A DNA stretch of 64,000 bases from Omphalotus guepiniiformis. Taxonomy: Eukaryota > Basidiomycota > Agaricomycetes > Agaricales > Omphalotaceae. The position numbers were made by a program, and so were the translations under genes. The stretch lies in NCBI GenBank assembly GCA_028554645.1, contig JAQOOI010000064.1:434001-498000 (forward strand). The letters run 5' to 3'. Below the pieces are notes generated by a model. That model searched no databases. It was given only the letters and a program-made list of their open reading frames with translations, and was not told the origin of the DNA. Of the stretch, positions 16,565 to 27,712 are shown in pieces (positions within the stretch are counted from its first letter, which is position 1; every line of letters begins with the position of its first letter).

Positions 16565-16733
16565 AATATGAGATAATTATACGTGGATCAAAATTCAGCG
16601 AGACTGACGCAGGAACTGCTGACTAAGAATATAATTTCCTCCAAGGCTACGATGAACTCAAGTTTCGGGAACTAAGATACTTATATCTTTCAAGAAGTAC
16701 CTCAATATCGCAACTTGAAGGTCCTGCCTTGTC
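16565..16733. promoter_or_regulatory. Shared divergent promoter, cwf18 / GUF1
   Basis: There are 169 bases between the two start codons, so the two genes must share or interleave promoter elements. No TATA box is evident. Confidence 0.45.
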
Positions 16734-19700
16734 ATGAAAATGAATGTCAGATGGCGAGATGCTTGTCTTCGCGTCTTGAGACCTCGGCATGGCAGTGAGG
16801 TGCTCTTCGCGTGTCGAAGCTTCAGTTTTTCTTCGCGTTTAGACGCGCCGAAGTCTCTACGGATGGAGGATTTACCTTGCGACGTGATACGGTGAGCATT
16901 TGAGCATGCCCTCTTGAATGCTACTTCTTATACTCTTTTAGCAACTTTTCAATCATTGCACACATTGGTGAGTTCTCTTCTCTTGGCTTGACCTTAGAGA
17001 GATGACTTGAATGGAGCATTATAGATCATGGTAAATCTACCCTTGCTGATAGGTATGAGTGTCCTCACTGGTATAGTAGCTAAAACAGCTCATTCATCGT
17101 TGTGTTCAGACTACTTGAGGTCCAACTGCTCTTCTCTCGAGGGGATTCATACTCATACCAGACTATGTAGCTTACGGGCACCATAAAGAAGAAGCAGACA
17201 GGGAAGAATGAGCAAGTTCTGGACAAATTGAAAGTCGAGCGGGAGCGGGGAATTACAGGCATGACGTTCATCACTATGTTGCCTGAACTTACGCTCACTG
17301 ACCACTGAATGTTACAGTCAAGGCTCAAACGGCCAGGTGATACTTTAGTCCGTTTACATAGCCATATTGCTGACATTAGAGCAGTATGATTCACTCTCAT
17401 AATGGAAAGACCCATCTACTGAACCTCATCGATACACCGGTTAGTTTGATTTATTTCCATTATACACCTTTTCATTAGCCCCATGAACGCAGGGCCATGT
17501 TGATTTTGCTTGGGAAGTGAGTCGGTCTCTGGCTGCTTGTGAAGGTGCCTTACTGCTTGTGCGTTTTGTTCTCCTTTCTGGTTCAAATATCATTCATTTT
17601 CGCCCATCTTTACAGGTAGATGCAAGTCAAGGAGTACAAGCACAATCTATATCCGTTTTTCATATCGCAATGGAGCGGGGGCTAACCATCATCCCTGTCT
17701 TGAATAAGGTCGGACCCCTCTTTATTGCCTTCAGATGGTTTGATGCTAATGGTCATTGACTAGATTGATCTCCCTGCTGCACAACCGGAGCTAATTGCAG
17801 CTCAAATGCAGTCCACGTTCGGTATCAGCCCTGCAGATATAATTCCTATCTCCGCCAAGACAGGGAAGGGTGTCGACGACGTTTTACAAGCGATTATCAA
17901 CCGCATACCGCCTCCTAAAAATGGAAGTGACGGACCTCTAAAGGCTTTCTTATTTGATTCATTGTCCGTACTATCATCTTGAACTAGAATGGTCTTTTTA
18001 ACTAAATCGCGTTGTCGACAGATACGATCGATACAGAGGTGTGATATCTCTGGTCAATATACAGAATGGAATCCTACGAAAAGGCATGTTCAACATTCTA
18101 TTGCTTCTCAAATACACACATTTATGCGGCGTGTAGGAGATAAAATTGCATCCTGTCACACCCGCAAAAAGTACGAAGTAACGGAGCTCGGAATAATGTA
18201 TCCGGAAGAAATGCCTACTACCAGTTTACATCCCGGCCAGGTCGGTTACATCGCCTGTAACATGAAAGAATCTTCAGAAGGTATGTCGATATCTTGATGC
18301 TGACTACGTCTACTAAATCTGTGCGCAGCACACATTGGAGATACTCTCCATCGTGTTGGTGAACCCGTAGACCCTATGCCTGGCTTTAAGCCATCGAAAG
18401 CGATGGTACTCTGCTCATCACCTTCTGTCCATCTTATTAACGCTCATTCATGATGATCAGGTTTATGCTGGAATTTTCCCTATTGACAGCAGCGACTTCC
18501 CTAAACTCGAGGAATCTATCAAAAGGGTACTTTCTTTGTTGTTTATTGATGAACAACTAATGAAATCGGTTCAGCTTACTTTGACTGATCGTAGTGTCAC
18601 TGTTCAAAGAGAATCCTCCTCCGCCTTAGGACAAGGTAACCGCCTGGGATTCCTTGGTACACTTCATATGGATGTCTTTCGGCAACGACTTGAAGACGAA
18701 TATGATGCTAACATCATCATCACGGCTCCTACTGTGCCTTATAAAGGTGATACGAGTTATTTCATGTTGGCGTTTGGTCATTGAAGAAAATCTTCAGTCG
18801 TTTATAAGGACAGAGAAGTATTCGTTAGCAACCCCACTGAATTCCCAGACGTCTCTGATGGCTCGTCCAAAGTAAAGGAGATACAAGAGCCTATAGTCAA
18901 AGCGTCCATTATTGTTCCTGAAGGTGATACTCAATGAACATCGCATGACCATCCTTCTAATCTGTAATTTGCAGAGTACTTTGGAGACATGATGGATCTT
19001 TGCTTCTCGCACCGTGCAGAGGAGTTGGACCATCGTTATCTGGACACTGGATCGGACTCGTCCTCCTCTCGAGTTATCTTGACCTGTGTGATGCCCTTGA
19101 GCGAAATCGTGACCGACTTCTTTGATCAGCTGAAGAGCCGGAGTTCCGGATTCGCAAGTTTCGAGTATGACACAAGTTTTTCTTCTGTTGTTGTAGTGCT
19201 CATATGAAATTCCCAGCTACGAAGATGCGGGTTATCAGAAGAGCGACCTCTCAAAGGTGAAGTTTTAGTTCTCGTATGAATACAGCGACTAGGCGACTGA
19301 CTTGACACCGCAGATGACGTTCTTACTAAATGGAAAACCGGTCGATGCACTAGCTTTGGTGGTCCATCGCTCAGCCCAAGAAACTGTGGGCCGCGCATGG
19401 GTCAAGAAACTTCGTATGTCGTCTTCAGCGAAATTTATCCGATCACCCACTCATTCTGTGCAAACAAACAGATAAAGTTATACCTCGGCAGCTCTTCGAA
19501 GTGCCTATTCAGGCGGCTATTGGCAAAAAAGTCATTGCTCGCGAAACGCTATCTGCCAATCGTGCAGATGTCACAGCTGGCTTGTACGGAGGTATTATGA
19601 CTGTCTTTTGTTGAAGTCTGCCACATCCTAATGATTGTGATTTTGGCAGGACACTATGAACGGAAGATGAAGCACCTAGAGAATCAAAAGGAAGGAAAAA

Positions 19701-19768
19701 AGAGATTGAAACGTATAGGAACCGTCGATCTTCCTCAAGAAGCCTTCTTCGATATACTCAAGAAGTAG
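16734..19768 (+). CDS. GUF1: Mitochondrial translation factor GUF1 (EF4/LepA GTPase)
   Basis: About 650 residues over some 16 short exons. The first 50 residues are Arg/Ser-rich and lack acidic residues at first ([19 protein letters not shown]), a mitochondrial presequence. The GTPase domain follows: [18 protein letters not shown] (P-loop), ERERGITVKAQ (switch I), LIDTPGHVDF (G3), NKIDLP (G4) and SAKTGKG (G5). Next come [23 protein letters not shown] and the LepA-specific C-terminal domain, with [32 protein letters not shown]. LepA/Guf1 is thought to back-translocate or remodel stalled mitoribosomes. The second in-frame ATG (16740) is an equally good start. The intron at 17259-17317 begins GC rather than GT. 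The nuclear gene converges with GCD7, 101 bases away. Confidence 0.95.
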
Positions 19769-19869
19769 CAAACTTGAGCACGCAGGCTCACGGCGAGCAA
19801 TTATACATATTCTACTCAGACTATATCTACATTCAGTCATAATGATATACATACTACTGGGTTTATAGG

Positions 19870-21277
19870 CTACAGTTCGTTGTCTTCGTCATCGTATGTC
19901 TCTTTAAGAAGTCGGTAAATCGAAGAAGGCGGGTGGTCCCCACTAGGAAGGGTGATCAACGACTGTTCAGGGAAGGCGATAGACGAGATCGCTTACTAGT
20001 TTGTTATGAACGCGTCGATCAAATCAGGCCGGACATAATCATAATACGGGTTTACAACGTCTACTTTGTCCACGAGATCACCTTCATCGAAGCCTAAGAC
20101 CGCGCTAGGATCGCCGAAATCCAAAGCTCCATATTCATGATACAGATTCCATAATGGTGTGAGCTTGAACTGGCCGGCGCAAACTACAACTGGTGTACTG
20201 TATGCACGCGCAGCTGTTGCTGCAAGAAGGCACCCTGTAGTCGCGAACATGCCACCATTGGCTAGGATAGCATGGGCGCCTAATACCACTTTGTTAACAC
20301 GCGACATTAAAGCGTATATTGAAGAGTCGGGGACAAGGAATGTAGAGATGCCAGCAGAAGATAGTGATGAAGCCATCTCTCTACCGCCGTACCTATAGTT
20401 AATTTTAAGGGGACATCAGCATGTCCTCGAAACCAAGTGAGACAAGTTGACATACGAAGGTGCGGTCTCTGCCACAATTACAGTATAATTTCTATAATGT
20501 GCAGCTGCTTTTAGGAATGACTCGACCGTTCTTGACATTCCTAGTGTCAGGATGATCTCGCTTTCAAAGTGAACAACAATTAAGATCGGAAGATGCGCTT
20601 GGATTGTGAAGCTCTTACTCGGCGTGAACATGATCTTTTGCATTTTTTGAGATGTTGTCGTACACAGTTTCTAGCTCGTCAAAGACGTCCTGAATCGCTT
20701 CCATCAAGACAGGCTTCAGCACTCTTGCAAATGAATCTGGATCATCGGGATCGTTTTCCTTCAAGGAAGCTCTTGTTTCCGATTTGACTGGCGCCGTCTG
20801 TTTCCGTGGCTGACCTTGAAGAACAAATTTGGCGATTGAAAATGAGGTTCCTGTTGTTTGGCGTCCGCCTGATACAGTGTGGTATTCTTCGCGTATATGA
20901 TGGAGTACTTTTCGAACGGTATTGCCAACAGAATGTTCTGATTACAGCAGTAGATATCAACATTAAACCTCGACGTATCTCGTACATGATGGAAAGAATT
21001 AAGACCTTTTGGTTGAGCATCGACAAGTCTCCGTCCCACACTCCGGATCAATTCAATAAGCTGGTCGATATTAGAGAATCGGGCCTTCGACACAACTTGA
21101 CGCAGGACAAGTAATGTTTCTATTGCTGTTGCACGCGACCCTACGACTTGTCTAGAAACTGAAGCGAATGAAGAGCTGAGGACGAGCAGCAGCGAAGAGA
21201 ACTGACCGCCGTCTCAGTCTAGAAGCTAGATCTTCAACAACGCGTTGATTGGCGACAGCTTGAGGGTCCGAGGACAT
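19870..21277 (-). CDS. GCD7: Translation initiation factor eIF2B subunit beta
   Basis: About 400 residues in roughly eight exons. The N-terminus MSSDPQAVANQRVVEDLASRL is helical. A block TAIETLLVLRQVVSKARFSNIDQL follows, then GNTVRK, DEIILTLGMSRTVESFLKAAA, NYTVIVAETAPSY, MSRVNKVVLGAHAILANGG, TPVVVCAGQFKLTP and PYYDYVRPDLIDAFITN. This is the Rossmann-like regulatory eIF2B fold, and the AGQFKLTP and NGGMFATTG blocks point to beta (Gcd7) rather than alpha or delta. It belongs to the regulatory subcomplex of the eIF2 guanine-nucleotide exchange factor, which senses eIF2 phosphorylated under stress. The acidic end is YDDEDNEL. It lies in tandem upstream of nothing on its own strand. Confidence 0.92.
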
Positions 21278-21410
21278 GATTTTGTTCGTGCAAGGTTCAC
21301 GACTTTTTCAGATTTGAACGCGGAGAAATGGGCTCGAGTCAGAGATGATATCACAATCACAACAGCTACAAATAAAACACTTCGGGGTCATCTTGTTTAC
21401 GTCAACCTGT

Positions 21411-23900
21411 CTATGCTATATTGAAGGGTCTCGTGACTCTCGTCTCATCACCAGACTCGGACCACGTCTTCACAGACGCATCGTCGGCTTTGTTGGGCGC
21501 CAGCGCAGCAAACGTCCTATCTACCCTGCTAAATGCGGCACCCGCTTGGACTAGAATATCTACAATTTCGTGGTGACTTTGCCTGGTGGCCTGTTGGGAC
21601 AGTTAGCGAAGCATATTAGGAACACAAGATGGTAATCCTACATAGTATAATGCCGTATGACCGAGGGCATCTCTTTGATGGACTAAAGCACCTGATCGTA
21701 ACAGTAATTCCACTGATCGTAGATGACCGTTCAGTGCAGCGACATGTAATGGTGATCTTCCAGAACCGGGCTCTATGCAGTTGACTATACCACCAGCAAT
21801 TTGGCCGACTTTAGGACTTTCAGTAGGTGTCGATACGTCGGCTGTATTCTTAACCGGAAGGCATGACTGTGAGCAAAGGTTCAAGCTTTCAACATCATCC
21901 CTTGCTGCGGCAAGATGGATAAGAAAAGGGTAGAGAACGGCTTCTATTGAAGCCGCCTCAGCGGCAGTCCATGTCCAAGGTGCTGCAGCGTCTTTCGCTG
22001 TCCCTTCAAGGCCAGAGACAACAATCTGAGGCGCACGACCTTGTTGGGTCGGAGGTTGAGACAGGCGAATAAAATGCGATAGAACGCCATTCAGATTCTC
22101 CATGTTCTGTTCGATCGTCAACTGAGTCGGAGGAGCTGCAGCTGAAGGTCGAGTTAGCTCGCCTCGTAAGGGAACGCCCATTAGGTTCCTGACTTGATCG
22201 ACGGAAAACTCTGGTTTAGACAAAAGATAGCTTAGTTTGGCAAGGGCGCACTGGCAGAAACGAAAGTGACGTGAGCAAGAAACACGGTCTGCCTGAATGA
22301 CAATCGTTTACCTCTAGCGTCATATCGCCTCCAGGTACAACGCCAGCCTGTAAAAGCGTCCTTCCAGTTTCATACGCATCCGAGACGGATCCCTTCATGC
22401 ATTGAGAAATCGCTACAACGACGACACCGCGATCACACGCATCCTTCAAAGCCTGCATCAGATCTGAACGCTGAGGTGCGTTCCCGGATCCGAAGGTTTC
22501 CAGGATGACCCCGCGAACTGGGGGCATGACAAAGGCGGTCACTGTCGCTGCGGTAATTCCAGGGAATAGACGAAGGGTGGCTATTGAGAGCATAAGTTAT
22601 GATCATCATAGCAATACTTTACGCCGACCTACCAACGTGTGGGCTCAGATCTTCTCAAGTCAGCAGACCGTGTTGTTGTGAGGAACGGGACGGAACCCAC
22701 TTTTGTGTGCTTGAAAGCGGCGTAGACTCGTTTGACGAATGACATCGTTCCAGTTCACAACAATATCAATACCCACTATATGCCCAGCGAATAAGTCGGA
22801 GCTGTACTGCAGGAAGACATATATTACTCACCGTTGACAAGAGGAGGGAAATTGGGGCTATTAAATGCGCTTAAATCAAACGACGACACCTTGGTCACTC
22901 TATTGCCCCTGAATAAAGTATGGTTGAAATACAAACAACATTCTACATCGGGGTCAGAATCATGATAGCTGCAACGAGATCGGGAAGGAAGACCAACCAG
23001 GGATGATATAGTGACCGGCGATAGTCAATGCACCCATCAGGTTGTCCGTGGCATCATTCCGTAGTTGTGAGAGTGGTATTTGTGCACCGGTCAGGATCTG
23101 AGTCCCGGTGAGCACTCAGTTGGAAGCTAGACAATTGCACGAGGGTAAATACCACAGTTTTTCCAAGATCCTCTAGAAGGAAGCTGAGCGCACTGGACGA
23201 GTAGGACATCGTATCAGTTCCGTGAAGCACTACGAAAGCATCGAATGAATAATTGAGCTCGATCTCCGTGGCAATGCGAATCCAGTCTGCGCTAATCCAT
23301 CGGTAAACAGTTGAGTACACAGGATGAAGCTGGTACCATTCATGTCCACATTGCTGCTGTCCAGAAGAGGATCCCACTATATGGGGATCTAAGTAAGGCT
23401 AGGTGAAACTCTCGGTAAAATCATACCTCCAACACTGCGTACCGAATACTTTTGCTGCCAGTACCGCCTGGTACGGCGCTGCGGGGAGTTACGAGGCTAG
23501 GCAAGTGAGCCTCATAAACACTCTCCGATACCTTGACACAGATAGGATGATTTTGAGCTTGCCCATCTCCAGGGGCAAGGCCAGTACGCCCAATAGGCCG
23601 AGCTGATCGTACGAGTAGAGTAGGATATTGAGATGTCGGCGTAGAGGTTGATGTATCGCCTAGCGGACTTGATCGTCCACTTCCTGTACTCCATTGTCGA
23701 AACCCTTGGACGGACCCAGAGTGCGAAAACAAGGAATTTTGCAATGGGTCGTGAAAACGCGATTGGCTTCTCAACGTCTCGGTTAGAAAATGAGGCTCCG
23801 GTACGTAGCCTTGTTGACCGACGAGCATTCCAATTGTCCCACCTGTGTAGATGATCAAGACCCTTGACTCATCAGCTAATTGCGGTGAAGAAAGGTCCAT
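21411..23900 (-). CDS. Cytoplasmic L-asparaginase with C-terminal ankyrin repeats
   Basis: About 700 residues. Start ATG (23900) gives [25 protein letters not shown], with the TGGTIG motif carrying the catalytic Thr near residue 20. A Ser/Thr-rich insert of about 90 residues follows, then [18 protein letters not shown] with the second Thr-Asp pair, and [23 protein letters not shown] across an intron. The [17 protein letters not shown] and [10 protein letters not shown] blocks complete the asparaginase domain. The C-terminal third has ankyrin repeats ([37 protein letters not shown]). This is the layout of the 60-kDa lysophospholipase/asparaginase family (human ASPG), known from fungi and animals. 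It should hydrolyse asparagine to aspartate and ammonia. The long insert between the two catalytic motifs is unusual. It diverges from TRP5 by 191 bases. Confidence 0.9.
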
Positions 23901-24091
23901 GATGGTGGTAATGGAATAAGCGCTTAACGCATAGTGCTTGGATGAGATGAGATGTGAAATGCTCATTATACCCAAGCGGAAATAGATAAGATAAAAATTT
24001 TGGAATATCCACGTGAATCGCAAATACTTCGATGATTTAAGAATGGCCATCTGTGACTCGAACGAGCATCTATTCTAACTCTTTCCTCACC
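23901..24091. promoter_or_regulatory. Shared divergent promoter, asparaginase / TRP5
   Basis: There are 191 bases between the start codons of two amino-acid metabolism genes. I did not see a Gcn4/CPC1-type TGACTCA site; the sequence GTGACTCG occurs just outside, near 24053. Confidence 0.45.
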
Positions 24092-26771
24092 ATGGATGCA
24101 CTCAAGAATGTTTTTGAGCAGAAGAAAGCCGAGGCACGAATTCAGACGTTGCTTCATGCATAGATCTGATACTTTTTGATAGGGTTCGCCAGCGTTGGTG
24201 ACCTTCATTACCGCTGGATTTCCCAGACAAGAGGACACGGTACCATTGCTGCTTGCCATGCAGAATGGAGGAGCCGACATAATTGAGCTGGGAGTACCAT
24301 TCTCCGATCCTATTGCCGACGGTCCCGTCATCCAGGAGAGCAACACGGTCAGTGATCCACATAGGAGAATAATTATATCGGGGTCTCATCGTTTCGTGCT
24401 AGATTGCTCTCAAGAATGATATTCAATATCCTACTGTACTTGGACAACTTCGCGAGGCAAGAAGCAAAGGACTGACTGCTCCAGTTCTCTTGATGGGTGC
24501 GTTTCTCCTCTCGGTACATAGCATCTTTTAATTAGATGCCCTCAGGTTATTACAACCCTATATTAGCTTATGGTGAAGACAAGGCCATTCAGGATGCCAG
24601 CGAAGCGGGAGCAAACGGATTCATCATGGTCGACCTGCCTCCAGAAGAAGCTCTATCGTTTCGAGAGAAGTGTACAAAGGTCAAGTGCGTATACACATCC
24701 ACATCCATCCACATCTCATCGGTCTCATACATCGCACAGAATGTCATACGTACCCTTAATCGCACCCTCAACGACTCTTCATCGAATCAAATTTTTAGCC
24801 TCGATTGCGGATTCCTTCATCTATGTGGTATCAAAGGTGTGTCATCAGTCGGCTCTGGAGGAGTGTATCAACTGGACCTTCATTTAGATGGGAACTACTG
24901 GTTCCTCCGACAAGGTCGCAATGAACGCAGCTCTTCCCGACATCATCGCGCGTGTCCGCGAATACGCAACAGTCCCAATTGCAGTTGGTTTTGGTGTGGC
25001 TAATCGAGAGCATTTCGATTACGTCGCCGATGCTGGAGCTGACGCTGTGGTAATCGGAAGCAGGATCGTCACCGTCATCAAGAGTGCTTCTCAGGATCAG
25101 ATAGTCCAGAAGGTAGAAGCTTACTGCTCCCAGATCAGTTTGAAGGGCCAACCTGCAAGAGTGCACTCTCCACCTGCACCACGATTGAGCACGCCGACAC
25201 TCAACGTAAACAAGGAGGGTCCCCCGATATCAAACACGGCTTCAGACCCCACCGTACTTCCAGCTCGGTTTGGAGAGTTTGGGGGACAGTACGTTCCTGA
25301 AGCGATCGTGGATTGTCTCGCGGAGCTTGAAGAGGCGCATAAATCTGCGATGGCTGACCCTGAGTTCTGGAAGGAGTTCAGAGGCCTTTACGGGTACATG
25401 AATCGACCTTCCGAACTGTACCTTGCGGAAAACCTTACAAAAGACAGTGGAGGAGCCAATATTTGGCTCAAACGAGAAGACCTGTATGTCATTTGATTGT
25501 TCGTACTAACCAAGAATCTAATTATTGTTGCAGGAATCACACAGGTTCACATAAAATCAATAATGCAATCGGCCAGGTCAGTGGTGTATATATCGTGTAG
25601 AAAGATTATACTGATTTAATTAAATTGGAATAGATTCTGTTAGCCAAACGAATAGGCAAGACTCGTATAATAGCAGAAACAGGAGCCGGCCAGCACGGTG
25701 TCGCTACTGCAACTGTCTGCGCCAAGTTCGGCCTTGAATGTATCATTTACATGGGAGCTGAGGACGTCAGGCGGCAAGCACTCAATGTTTTCCGGATAGA
25801 AATGCTCGGCGGGAAGGTAGGTTCGCTAGCCTCGTTACCCTTCGCATATCTAACAAGTTGCAGGTCATCCCCGTCCACTCAGGGTCCTGCACATTGAAGG
25901 ATGCTGTCAACGAAGCGTTCCGTGATTGGGTGACTAACCTTGCAACAACACACTATCTCGTTGGCTCCGCCATTGGTCCCCATCCGTTCCCCACTATCGT
26001 TCGAGATTTCCAAAAAGTCATCAGCCAAGAAATCAAAGAGCAGATTCAAGCCATACGCGGAAAACTACCAGAAGTTGTCATTGCCTGCGTTGGCGGAGGA
26101 AGTAACGCGATCGGCACATTCTACAATTTCATTGATGACAAGAATGTCCGCTTGGTTGGGGTTGAAGCAGGTGGAGAAGGTAGGTATTCGAAAGAACTGG
26201 AATTTGCACTACTCTCTGCTTACATTGTCTAGGAACCGATGGTGATCGCCATAGTGCAACGTTATCGAAAGGTCGACCTGGTGTTCTTCATGGGGTTCGA
26301 ACGTACATCATGCAGTCTGATGCTGGGCAAATAATTGAGACCCACTCAATCAGCGCTGGTCTCGATTATCCAGGTGTTGGCCCGGAGCACGCTTGGCTCA
26401 AGGATTCTGGGCGAGCAGAGTATGTGACTGCTACAGACGAAGAGGCTCTTCGAGGTTTCCGCATGCTTACCCAACGTGAAGGAATCATTCCGGGTTCGTA
26501 ATGACTATTTTTCTCGTACTTCCATGTACTGACGTTGAATAGCTTTGGAGTCGTCTCATGCAATCTGGGGGGCAGTTCAGATTGCGAAAACGATGCCCAA
26601 AGATTCTGACATTGTTGTCGTAAGTACAAACATTCATCCAAAAATGCCATAGGTTTACTCATTAATGGACAGTGTCTCTCCGGACGAGGTGACAAGGATG
26701 TTGAACAAATCTCCCAACTCTTGCCGAAGTGGGCAGATAAGCTCGATTGGCATGTATCTGCTCGAGTATAG
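24092..26771 (+). CDS. TRP5: Tryptophan synthase, fused alpha and beta domains
   Basis: About 710 residues, nine or more exons. The alpha domain (about residues 1-260) has [25 protein letters not shown] with the catalytic Glu and Asp, [21 protein letters not shown] and [10 protein letters not shown] linker of some 35 residues rich in Pro and Ser (bases about 25150-25250) leads to the beta domain: [39 protein letters not shown] with the PLP lysine, [21 protein letters not shown] for PLP phosphate, and CLSGRGDKD. The fusion order alpha-beta is standard in fungi. It makes tryptophan from indole-3-glycerol phosphate and serine in the cytosol, with indole passed between the sites. The TGG-bearing alpha exons are short; all active-site blocks are intact. 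Confidence 0.96.
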
Positions 26772-27712
26772 AAGACTCGTTTTAGATGCCTTTAGTTCAA
26801 AAAGATGTGGCACCCACTAGTATTATGGAATAATGTATCAGTTCTACTTTTCTTTGTATAAAATCTAGATCTGTCACTCAGATTCATTCGCTAATCAGTA
26901 CCTCCTCTCGGTATCGAATAAGTCTAATCTTCGACATAGAACAAAAGACATTTCTTCGGAACATCACTGTAGTCTTTGAAGAACTAACTCGGAAAGATGT
27001 GGGTAGCTTCGGTGAAAGTGTTTTATCTAATAACGATTGACGCTGCGAACGAAGGTGAGAATAGAAAATAGGATTAGAAAGCGCGACTACGTGGTTTCAG
27101 GTAACGTTTCCCAACTTGAGCAAATGTATTTCTATTTCAATGTAATTTACATGGTATAAAGACGCAGAAGAGATTCAATGATCTGGCGTAGATGTATATG
27201 TAATCATCAGTAAGATTTTAGCTTCTATCATACATACATATAGTTCTAGTGAGCTGCCCGACAGGATGACCACCCCAAGGTCCGAGCAGACCCTCTCACG
27301 ACGCAAGCGGGAAGCGATGAACGATCAACTTTGAAGAAGCACGCAAAGGAGCAAGAAGTGTCGCGTCGCACAGGGAGAGAAGAAGGCGGCCGAACCTCGA
27401 GATTTATGCGTCAGATGAAGAAGTGTGTTCGTGACCTACATCCTGGAAAGATCGGTGGCTATGTGAGGTCCGAGTTGCGTGTGGTGTGCATGAGGTTTGA
27501 GTAAGGCAGAGATGGAAAGTTTAATGGAAAGTTCGAGTGTGAGGCATGCATGCAAATGATGCACCGCAAGCGTGAGGGATGTGAGGCACATGGGGAGGGA
27601 ACATAAGAAAGGTGCAGCACATTACAGAATTTTATACAATTAAATGATAAGGATAGAAAGCATATCCCAAACTCTGAGATCACAGCGTACAATCTTTACG
27701 GAGAAGAATATA
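26772..27712. other. Gene-poor stretch with a possible small spliced gene
   Basis: No known family is seen. A plus reading with ATG at 26996, a GTGAGA...TTTCAG intron and an open frame at about 27265-27504 (Arg/Lys-rich, ending VVCMRFE) could be a small gene; see findings. Confidence 0.35.

Noticed and set aside
23054..23180. Apparent non-canonical intron in the asparaginase at KTVVFT...TGAQ
   Set aside because: A canonical reading exists: donor GTATTT after ACT GTG and acceptor ACTCAG give [12 protein letters not shown] in frame.
27459..27692. Minus frame rich in Cys and Ser
   Set aside because: It is the reverse of a G/A-rich stretch, has no family signal and overlaps a better plus-strand candidate.
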